Source of the DNA: JANXDG01 sp964521665
GTDB lineage: Bacteria; Elusimicrobiota; Endomicrobiia; DTEH01
Assembly: GCA_964521665.1 (NCBI GenBank)
Contig: CAZFSG010000009.1
Span: forward strand, 1 to 35,165
Direction of reading: 5' to 3'
DNA length: 35,165 nucleotides
The notes under the pieces were generated by a model that did no database searches, was not told the origin of the DNA, and saw nothing but the letters and a program-made list of their open reading frames with translations. The first letter of the stretch is position 1, and the number at the start of each line of letters is the position of its first letter. Made by a program: the position numbers and the translations under genes. Shown here one piece after another: positions 16,588-24,476 of the stretch.

Positions 16588-18318
16588 TCATTTTAAAAAT
16601 TCTGATAAAACAAACTGTAGTGGTGCATTATAACTTATACAAGGTTCGTTTGAAGCATAAGATGTTTGTCCTTTGTAATTTTTTGTAAGATTTGCTGTTG
16701 TTGGATCGATATCAACATATCTTTTTGCAATTGGTAAACCAGGATTAAGTTTTAAGTATCTATATAAAACATAATCTTCAGGTTCTTTATTAGGTCCTCC
16801 TACTAAAAATCCTGCAAGTAAGATATTTTTAGATATCATAACTGCATGATGAGGATTCACAGGATAATTATATCCAACTTTTGTGATAAAACTTTTATTT
16901 AATGAATTCCTACCTAAAATATAACATAATTGGTCAAATGCAATATCAAGATATTCTTTATTGTTTGTTAGTTTATAACCAACTATAAACAACAACGCGT
17001 TGTTCAAAACCACGCCGTTACTTCCCCAATAATACATATCTTCTTTTAGGGCAACTCTGTATCCATCTTGTTCAACTTCTTTAATAGTTTTATCCAAATA
17101 AGTTAATAGGTCAGTTTTAATTTTTTGTTTTATTTCGTTATCAGCATCTTTTATAAATAGATATCTTATCATAGCAAAAACATGTAAATCAAGCCAGCTT
17201 GGTGGATAATCAATTGTTGGTTCCCATTTCTTGTAGTTAGCAACAAAAAAATCATGGTATTCTTTTTTTGATGTTGTAGCATAGAGTTCAGCAGCAGCCC
17301 ATAAACGTTCGTCAGTATCATCTTTATCTCCTTCATATCCTCCATTTTTAATGTATGGATCGTCAAACCCATTTTCTGGTATAACATTTTTATTTTTTTT
17401 AAGAAACATCCATGATTTTTCTGCTGCTTCCAAACATATTTTTGAATACTGAGGTAAAAATTCGTTATAGACTCGTGCTGCTATAGCCATTACTGCAACA
17501 AAATTTGCTGTCGCAACAGATGAAACTCCATAGACGTATCTTTTAAAGTTATCTTTATCTGGAGGAATATCTTGAGGGAAACCTTTTGGTGCAACCTTAA
17601 AGTAGACACCGCCATCATCTGCCTGCATTTTCAAAAACCAATCTAATTCATATTTTATTTCTTCCAAAACATCAGGAAGGGTTTCATACATTTTTGGTAT
17701 ATTTAAACTTATATTTTTTATCTTATCTTTATTTAATTCCCACATAAATAATAAAGTGCCACAAGATATACCAGCATTAACTATGTATTTTCCATAATCA
17801 CCAGCATCATGCCATCCACCTGTAAAATCTTTCTTTATTCCACTTAATGGTTCTTTAAAATGTTCTTCTAAAAATTCTGCATCTTCTAAATGACATTTTC
17901 CATGTATAAGATTTCCTTCTTCATCATAAACTTCAACTCCACATCGTTGTAGATAAAAACTGCGCATAGTTTTAACAAAAACATCTTTAAAAACATAAGA
18001 TGAAATTTTAAAAACATACGATTTTTCTTTTGACGGAAAAATTTCTATATAATATTCTCCTTCTGTTGTAAGATTAGAAAAATCGCCTATTAATACTAAA
18101 TCACCAGAATTTTTATCATTTATTATTTTAGCAAATTTATCTTTGTAAACTATTTTTTTATTTTTTGCATCAACAACATTAAAAAATGTAGGAGAAGTAT
18201 TTACTACCATAAATAACTTTTTACTTGAAGGAAGGTATCCAACTTGATTTATTCTGATAGAGGAGATATTTTCTTTTGAGTAACAAAAAACAGATAAAAT
18301 TAATAATAAAATTATCAT
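16588..18318 (-). CDS. Secreted GH9 cellulase with N-terminal Ig-like domain, no CTD
   Basis: 576 residues. A short signal peptide (about 1-14) precedes a CelD_N-type Ig-like domain (about 19-105; IRINQVGYLPSSKK, then GEYYIEI). The GH9 catalytic domain follows (about 110-576). The nucleophile-side motif GGWHDAGDYGKY has Asp171 and Asp174, and the general acid is Glu558 in SNEPCISYNAPL. The His motif reads NPHHAVM where many GH9 enzymes have HHR. It should be an endoglucanase or an exo-type beta-glucanase; the type cannot be settled by eye. It has no CBM and no C-terminal sorting domain. Its ATG overlaps the TGA of the PorV-like gene (ATGA), so the two are probably coupled. It ends 4 bases from the convergent cyclase gene. 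Confidence 0.9.
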   Translation of the reverse strand: MIILLLILSVFCYSKENISSIRINQVGYLPSSKKLFMVVNTSPTFFNVVDAKNKKIVYKDKFAKIINDKNSGDLVLIGDFSNLTTEGEYYIEIFPSKEKSYVFKISSYVFKDVFVKTMRSFYLQRCGVEVYDEEGNLIHGKCHLEDAEFLEEHFKEPLSGIKKDFTGGWHDAGDYGKYIVNAGISCGTLLFMWELNKDKIKNISLNIPKMYETLPDVLEEIKYELDWFLKMQADDGGVYFKVAPKGFPQDIPPDKDNFKRYVYGVSSVATANFVAVMAIAARVYNEFLPQYSKICLEAAEKSWMFLKKNKNVIPENGFDDPYIKNGGYEGDKDDTDERLWAAAELYATTSKKEYHDFFVANYKKWEPTIDYPPSWLDLHVFAMIRYLFIKDADNEIKQKIKTDLLTYLDKTIKEVEQDGYRVALKEDMYYWGSNGVVLNNALLFIVGYKLTNNKEYLDIAFDQLCYILGRNSLNKSFITKVGYNYPVNPHHAVMISKNILLAGFLVGGPNKEPEDYVLYRYLKLNPGLPIAKRYVDIDPTTANLTKNYKGQTSYASNEPCISYNAPLQFVLSEFLK

Positions 18319-19730
18319 TTATACAACGGTTCTCTACAAACAGGACAGAATCTTTCCCCTTCCATAACTTCAGCACCACAGTTTGGACATATTATAGTTT
18401 TTCTTTCTTTTTGTTCTTCTTGAAGTTTTTCTACTACAAAAAATGATTTTATTTCTGAATCAAACTTATTTCCTTTTGTATCTAAACATGTAACCATAAA
18501 ATTGTATTTTCCTGGTAGTATATATTTTTCAGTTTCATCTTTTAAATTCCAAGTTATCTGTTCCTTCCTATTGGTAGAGAAAAACTTTTTAACTACACGT
18601 TGTTTGTTATCTATTATCAAGAGTTGCCATCCTTCTATTTTAACATCAGTTGATATTTCTATATCAAAACTAACATTTTTGTCATCTTTAGTAATTCTAT
18701 CTTTAGAGATAGAAAGTTTGATTTTTGTTTGTTGTAAAGATTTTTTAATTTCTTCTTCAACTTTTTGTGCAGTTGAAACTTTTTGTTTAATTTCAACAAC
18801 TTCTTTTCTTTGTTCTTCTTTAGGGAAATCAACTACAAGATTTATATAATGGTCACCAATAGTAGATGAAAGTTGTGATATAGGATAAGCAAAAGTATAA
18901 TTAAATTGTAAATAAGCAAAACTTATTAAAAATTTATATCCTATACCTAAAGCAAAAAAACCTGTTTGTTTATCAGTATAGTTTAATCCACCTCTTATAG
19001 ATAATCCTTCATCAAGAAAATTTTTTTCAATACCTAAAGAACCTGAAATTAAGTTTTCAGAATAATTTATATCACAACCACTTATAAGATCTTTTAAAGG
19101 ACTGAATCCTATACCAAACTTTATTCTTAATGGTAACACTTCTTTAACATTAGGATCTAAAGAAATACTTGGTTGTGTAATATCAAAAACAGAAATACCT
19201 AAACTAAACTTATCTGAAAACTTTACCAATGTTGCAAAATCTAAAGAGAAGCTATTTTGTTGGTCTCCATAAACAGAAAATAAAGAGGTGTTATAAATAT
19301 TTTCAAAAACATTATATTTTAAAAATAATAATTTCAAATTTAACCCAGTAAAAAATTTTTTAGATAAAGATTTTGATATAGAAAAAACTACACTATTTTC
19401 TTGATATAAATCAGATACACTATAATTAACATATCCTAACCCTAATGCCAAAATTTTCTTTATAGGATAACAAAAATTAAACATTCCTGCAGCAATACTA
19501 CCTTCAGTAAGTCCTGTCCACAAAGATTGGTATCCTAAAAGAAGTTGAGGTTGTTGTATTGTATCTAACCCAGCTGGATTGTATAATATAGAATCAACAC
19601 TGTCTGCAATACCTACAAAAGTATCTCCTAACGCTTTTGTTCTACTTGTAAGCATATACTCAGAAAATGATGAAAAATTATATGACACAAAACTAACCAC
19701 AAAGATAAACAATAAAAACTTTTTTTTCAT
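18315..19730 (-). CDS. PorV-like outer-membrane protein with FlgD-like domain and C-terminal zinc ribbon
   Basis: 471 residues. After a signal peptide (about 1-23) the sequence SRTKALGDTFVGIADSVDS followed by ILYNPAGL is the hallmark N-terminus of PorV/PorQ-like barrels, the family that shuttles cargo in type IX secretion. Barrel-like strands continue to about residue 325. A charged, possibly coiled segment (about 327-350) leads to an Ig/FlgD-like domain (about 352-440; ITWNLKDETEKYILPGKYNF). The tail is a zinc ribbon, Cys448, Cys451, Cys462 and Cys465 (CPNCG...CPVC). A zinc ribbon on an exported barrel protein is unexpected. It is joined by 4-bp overlaps to the propeller/Fn3 gene before it and the GH9 gene after it. 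A role in surface sorting of the neighbouring CTD proteins is inference. Confidence 0.75.
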   Translation of the reverse strand: MKKKFLLFIFVVSFVSYNFSSFSEYMLTSRTKALGDTFVGIADSVDSILYNPAGLDTIQQPQLLLGYQSLWTGLTEGSIAAGMFNFCYPIKKILALGLGYVNYSVSDLYQENSVVFSISKSLSKKFFTGLNLKLLFLKYNVFENIYNTSLFSVYGDQQNSFSLDFATLVKFSDKFSLGISVFDITQPSISLDPNVKEVLPLRIKFGIGFSPLKDLISGCDINYSENLISGSLGIEKNFLDEGLSIRGGLNYTDKQTGFFALGIGYKFLISFAYLQFNYTFAYPISQLSSTIGDHYINLVVDFPKEEQRKEVVEIKQKVSTAQKVEEEIKKSLQQTKIKLSISKDRITKDDKNVSFDIEISTDVKIEGWQLLIIDNKQRVVKKFFSTNRKEQITWNLKDETEKYILPGKYNFMVTCLDTKGNKFDSEIKSFFVVEKLQEEQKERKTIICPNCGAEVMEGERFCPVCREPLYK

Positions 19731-22700
19731 TTTGCTACAATTATTACTCCTGTTATAGTTTTATTTTTTAATTTAACTTCATATATATAAGTTCCTTGAG
19801 GAACAAAGTTTCCATTGTTATCTTTACCATCCCAACTATAAATAAAATCTTTTTGCAACATTGTAACAGTATCTCTTACTAAATTGCCTCTTATATCATA
19901 AATTTTAAACGAAACAACTTCTTGTTGTTGTGGATTTGATAAATAAAATTTTACTTCACTATATTGAGGATCATTATACTGAGGTGTAAAAATCTTTGTC
20001 GGATAAATTTTATCTATCTTTACCTCATCAGAAACAATTTTTGTTTCAGCTATAGAAAATGTTCCTATGTTTAAAACTTTTGCAGTAATAGAGTTATTAA
20101 AGTATGTTTTTGTCAATGAAGAAATTCTTACAAAATCTTTATTGTTTATCCACCAATATAATAATAATTTATCTATGTTGTATCCTTTTATGTAAAAAGT
20201 TAATTCAATTTCTTTATCAAACTTGCTTATATTTGAAAATTCAAAGTTTGTATATTTAGCTAATTTTACTTCATAAGATACAATAAATCCTTCTTTGTTC
20301 ACTTTATTAAAATAAACTATATAATCTTCAGGATAACCATTTTGTATTTTGTAAAAAACTTTTGTTGCGTCTTTTGGTATTTTAATCTCTATCGTTTTTT
20401 CAAAACCATGTGGAATAAAGTAAACATTTTGTTGTGTATCAACAAACATTATAGCGTTACTTTCAACACCTAAGGAATCTATTGCTTTTACAGTATAATA
20501 ATAAACTATGTTAGGATTCAAATTTTCATCTTTAAATTCTAAAATATTAGCTGTTGTTGACGCAACATATACCAAGTTATCGAGTGTTCTACTACTTCTA
20601 TAAATCTTGTATCCAACAATATTATTAGCAGTTGAACCATCTTCATATTGTGTAACTTCACTCCAAGAAAGTATTATTGAAGTATCAGAAAATTTGTTAA
20701 GTTTTATCCCAGCAACAAATTTAGGCTGTTTTTGTGGCGCAGGAATAAATATAGAAAATTTTTGTGATATTTCTGAAAGATTGTTATAATCATCGTATGC
20801 ACGAATATATAAATACACAGTTGTGCCATATTGTAAGTTAGAAATTCTGTATTGTAAAATTTCATTAGGTTCTGCAGTAGTAGTTATTATAACTTTATAT
20901 TCTGCTAAATCCCATGTATATAATGGGTTATAAGTATATCTAATTTCATATTTACCATTAAAAGTTTTTTCTAAACCATTATCTCCTACTGAACGCCAAC
21001 TTACTATTATTTCATTTGGTATTTCTGACAATGTTAAAGTTAGTTGTGTTACTTTAGCAGGTGGTTCTTCATCATAAGTTCCAGCACTATAGTTTACTTC
21101 TTCAGATTTTATTCCGTTTTTGTTATAAGCCCAGAGTTTAAAATAATAAACACTATCAGGTTCTAAATTCAAAACTAAATCATTTATTGTGAAATTATCT
21201 TCTATATCTTTTAACTTAACATAATCAATATTATCTGTTGATATATATATCGCATATAATGTGTACTCAGGATTAGAATTAGAACTAAAAACAAGTTTGT
21301 ATTGATCTGAAGAAATGTAAACAAGTTGTACTTCTGATGGCGGGTTAGCAAATGTGTAAACAGTACTGCTAATATAAGTAGGTTGGCTATCACCAGCTGC
21401 GTTGGAAACAACAATATAGCTTACCTGTGATGAAGTATTAGGAGTAAGGCCAGTTTGTACCCAATTACCTTGAGGTTGTACCTCATCAAGTTCTTGTTCT
21501 ACAATAATACCACTTGTTGCAGAATAAATCTTGAACTTGGTTATATTTAAAGAAACGTTTTCCCAACTAAACAGTATTGAAGTTGTACTTAACGCAGTAG
21601 CAGTGAAATTTCTTACTGGTTGAGGTTTAGCAAAATATGGTGTTGTAGAAACAACAACACCGTTACTTTCTAAAACAAGTGGTGGTTGGTCAACTACAGT
21701 TACTTTAAAAGTATATAAAACATTGTTCTCTAAATCTGATATAACTAACATTGTTTTAGTTGTCTCAGCTACAACAAAACTGTCATCCCATAATATAGCT
21801 GAGGTTGAATCACAGTAAATTCTAAAGAAAGAAAAATCTTTTGGTATATTTGGATATTCCCAAGATAAAGTCACCTCTTTATTTGAAGCAATCGCTTGTA
21901 AGTTTGAAACATCAGGTGGTATTTCATCAAACGCTACTGCAAAATTTTGTTGATTCACATTAATTCTACTCCATGAACCTCTTAAACCTGAAGAATTCTC
22001 TGCTTTAATAGCAAAATAATAAGTCACTCCGGGAGTTAACCCTGAAACAATCAAAATTTCTTTACTACCAGAAGGTTTTGGTGTGGGTATTGTAATGTTT
22101 ATAAGTTGAGTTAAATCTAAAGCGTTATCAAAATCAGTATCATTTTCTATATTTGAAACTGAAGAAACTTTTATTATATACCTTGTTGCTTGTCCAACTA
22201 AATTGTTTTCACCAACAGATGTCCAATTTAGTCGTATCTCAGATTCTTTTATTCCTATAAAGAATCCTTCAGCAGTTAAATCTGTGATTGGCGCTGGTGC
22301 AACAATAGGTAGTAAAACTTCTGCAATATTTGATATATTAGACCAGTTGTTTTCATCATCTCTTATCCAGATAACAAAATAATATGTTACACCACCACGT
22401 AAATTTTTTATATTATATCCTTGTTGTGCACCTTGAGAAACATCAGTTGATATAACAATCTCGTATTTATTTTGTGGATCAGACCATGAACCTGTTGTCC
22501 AAAAATTAGGATCGGATGTTGTATATGAAGAAAATCTTATCCTATATTGACCACCAACTATATCCCCAGTTGTACCATCATCACCGGTTGCTGTCCAGGC
22601 AAGTCTTACCTCACCAATATCTACTACTGTAACAGACAAATCGGTTATAGCAGAAGGTGGAGTTGTATCAATTGTTTTTAAAGTTTTAGCAGAAGCTATA

Positions 22701-24382
22701 TTTGAACCTAATGACCAATTTCCTGCATCATCTTTTATCCATATACGGAAATAATATGTTGTGTTTTCTTTTAAATTTGATATAACCAAACCTTGTGGGT
22801 CATATGGTGCAACTGTTGTTGTCCAAACTATTTCGTATCTATTTTGTGGGTCATCCCAGCCAGTTGCTGTATCCCAGTTAATAGTAGAAAAAGTAGAATA
22901 TCTCAGTTTATACTCCCCATTTTGTATCATCCCACTCATACCATCGTCACCAGTTGCAGTCCAACTAAGTGATATTGTATTAGTAGAAACAGCAGTTGCT
23001 AAAAGATCATTTATAGCAGAAGGTGGTGTTGTATCAGGTGGTGTATAATTTTTGAATGCTACAGCAAAAAAACTTTGGTGAGGATTAGTTGTTCTTGAAA
23101 GTCCTGTGGTTAATTCTTGTTTTGAACCAAACTGATGAGTATATACATCAAAATCCCAGAAATTCAATGTAGCACCTGTATTTGCTAAAACTTGTATACT
23201 TGCAGAAGCAGTACCAACAATACGTGTTAAAGTTCTTAAATATACACTATTATAAGAAATACCGCTTGTCCCACTTACAGGATATGTTTCAACATAACTT
23301 GACCCAGTCCATCTTTTTGCTAAAAGACCACTTTGTAAATAACTCCCTCCTGATTGTACCCATGAAACAATAAGATAGTGGTTTTCATGACCACTTAAAA
23401 GTTCCCAGTCTGCATCAATTTGATAGTATCCAGCAGTACCTCCGTTAGGGTTAAGCGCAACTTCTGAACCAAAAGTATTATTATCGCCATTCCATAAAAT
23501 AAATTTAGTATTTCCAGAACCTTGAACATTATAAGTTAACAGAATATTATTATTATACAAAGAAGGTTTTGGTGAAATATGGTTAGGTGAAGATGCTCCA
23601 GATGCAGTAATCTCGCTTGACCATGAAGAACCATCCCATACTTTTGCACAAAGACCGTTGTTGTTATAAAACACTACACCTTCATCAGAATTTGTTTCAA
23701 ATGCAACTGTTACACCTTCTCGTGAATCACTATCTGCTACTGAACCAGATTTAATAATTGTATTATAATCACTAACAAATCCTCTTGTAGGACCTGAGGA
23801 TATCCATACACTTGCAAATGCCCATCTATCATCTTTGTTTTGGTATACCATTATAACTTCATTTCTTGAACTTTTTGATGCAGCAAGTGTTACCCACCAT
23901 GGTTCTTTACCATTATTATGTAAATTACCAACATCTCGTACAGCTTCCCAAAAGTATCCATTCCATATTGTATACTTCAATGCTGTAGTACCATCAGAAT
24001 ATACAATTATTGCTTCACCATTTTTTGTATAAACAACATCAAACCATCTGTTTGTTGTAGAACCACCTGTTCTTATAATTCTTGGTGTTTCAGCCCAACC
24101 ACCTACTGAAGTCCATGTTGAACAATACAATGTTCCATTATTACCTAACGCTAAAACTATAATTTCGCTTCTTGTAGGACAAGCATCTGCACGAATAAAA
24201 TTTACTGCTGTTGTGATTCCAGGCACTGCTTGTTCATCACCTAAACCGTTTACTGTATCATAAATTCTATATTTTAACCCGTCTGATTCACCATATAAGA
24301 CCATCCCTGAAGGGGCTGCAAAAATTTTTATAGTGTTAAAAAAAAGTAAAAATGTAAATAAAATATATTTTACATATTTCAT
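19727..24382 (-). CDS. Giant secreted protein: beta-propeller, eight Fn3 modules and sorting CTD
   Basis: 1551 residues with a signal peptide (about 1-22). Residues 24-445 contain eight repeats of about 50 residues with a shared core such as LKYTIWNGYFW, LCAKVWDGSSW and LLAKRWTGSSY, which suggests a beta-propeller. Eight fibronectin type III modules follow, at about 452-568, 575-693, 697-815, 822-914, 920-1012, 1014-1103, 1106-1215 and 1220-1318. The first two are close relatives (LSWTATGDDG / LAWTATGDDG). A region at about 1320-1450 ends in GTFSIAE. The CTD (about 1458-1551) carries SWDGKDNNGNFVPQGTYIYEV and TGVIIVAK. I see no catalytic motif. It may be an adhesin, a polysaccharide-binding surface protein or a scaffold. 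It opens an operon with the PorV-like and GH9 genes. Confidence 0.8.
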   Translation of the reverse strand: MKYVKYILFTFLLFFNTIKIFAAPSGMVLYGESDGLKYRIYDTVNGLGDEQAVPGITTAVNFIRADACPTRSEIIVLALGNNGTLYCSTWTSVGGWAETPRIIRTGGSTTNRWFDVVYTKNGEAIIVYSDGTTALKYTIWNGYFWEAVRDVGNLHNNGKEPWWVTLAASKSSRNEVIMVYQNKDDRWAFASVWISSGPTRGFVSDYNTIIKSGSVADSDSREGVTVAFETNSDEGVVFYNNNGLCAKVWDGSSWSSEITASGASSPNHISPKPSLYNNNILLTYNVQGSGNTKFILWNGDNNTFGSEVALNPNGGTAGYYQIDADWELLSGHENHYLIVSWVQSGGSYLQSGLLAKRWTGSSYVETYPVSGTSGISYNSVYLRTLTRIVGTASASIQVLANTGATLNFWDFDVYTHQFGSKQELTTGLSRTTNPHQSFFAVAFKNYTPPDTTPPSAINDLLATAVSTNTISLSWTATGDDGMSGMIQNGEYKLRYSTFSTINWDTATGWDDPQNRYEIVWTTTVAPYDPQGLVISNLKENTTYYFRIWIKDDAGNWSLGSNIASAKTLKTIDTTPPSAITDLSVTVVDIGEVRLAWTATGDDGTTGDIVGGQYRIRFSSYTTSDPNFWTTGSWSDPQNKYEIVISTDVSQGAQQGYNIKNLRGGVTYYFVIWIRDDENNWSNISNIAEVLLPIVAPAPITDLTAEGFFIGIKESEIRLNWTSVGENNLVGQATRYIIKVSSVSNIENDTDFDNALDLTQLINITIPTPKPSGSKEILIVSGLTPGVTYYFAIKAENSSGLRGSWSRINVNQQNFAVAFDEIPPDVSNLQAIASNKEVTLSWEYPNIPKDFSFFRIYCDSTSAILWDDSFVVAETTKTMLVISDLENNVLYTFKVTVVDQPPLVLESNGVVVSTTPYFAKPQPVRNFTATALSTTSILFSWENVSLNITKFKIYSATSGIIVEQELDEVQPQGNWVQTGLTPNTSSQVSYIVVSNAAGDSQPTYISSTVYTFANPPSEVQLVYISSDQYKLVFSSNSNPEYTLYAIYISTDNIDYVKLKDIEDNFTINDLVLNLEPDSVYYFKLWAYNKNGIKSEEVNYSAGTYDEEPPAKVTQLTLTLSEIPNEIIVSWRSVGDNGLEKTFNGKYEIRYTYNPLYTWDLAEYKVIITTTAEPNEILQYRISNLQYGTTVYLYIRAYDDYNNLSEISQKFSIFIPAPQKQPKFVAGIKLNKFSDTSIILSWSEVTQYEDGSTANNIVGYKIYRSSRTLDNLVYVASTTANILEFKDENLNPNIVYYYTVKAIDSLGVESNAIMFVDTQQNVYFIPHGFEKTIEIKIPKDATKVFYKIQNGYPEDYIVYFNKVNKEGFIVSYEVKLAKYTNFEFSNISKFDKEIELTFYIKGYNIDKLLLYWWINNKDFVRISSLTKTYFNNSITAKVLNIGTFSIAETKIVSDEVKIDKIYPTKIFTPQYNDPQYSEVKFYLSNPQQQEVVSFKIYDIRGNLVRDTVTMLQKDFIYSWDGKDNNGNFVPQGTYIYEVKLKNKTITGVIIVAK

Positions 24383-24428
24383 ATTAATGTAAACCTTAAC
24401 TCACAAAAAATTATCTTTCCATAATTAT

Positions 24429-24458
24429 ATAATAAACATATTTTAAGCCAAATGTCAA
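24429..24458 (-). promoter_or_regulatory. Sigma-70-type promoter of the propeller/Fn3-PorV-GH9 operon
   Basis: On the minus strand TTGACA (24453-24458) and TATTAT (24429-24434) are 18 bases apart. The -10 lies 46 bases before the ATG at 24382, in the 94-bp gap after the GH5 gene. Hexamers and spacing are identical to the promoter at 15101-15130. Confidence 0.65.
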
Positions 24459-24476
24459 CAAAATTTTAAAAGAATT

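Noticed and set aside
18315..18400. Zinc ribbon as a separate small gene or a frameshift fusion
   Set aside because: The frame is continuous, the linker looks natural, and the stop overlaps the next start as ATGA, consistent with a true C-terminus.
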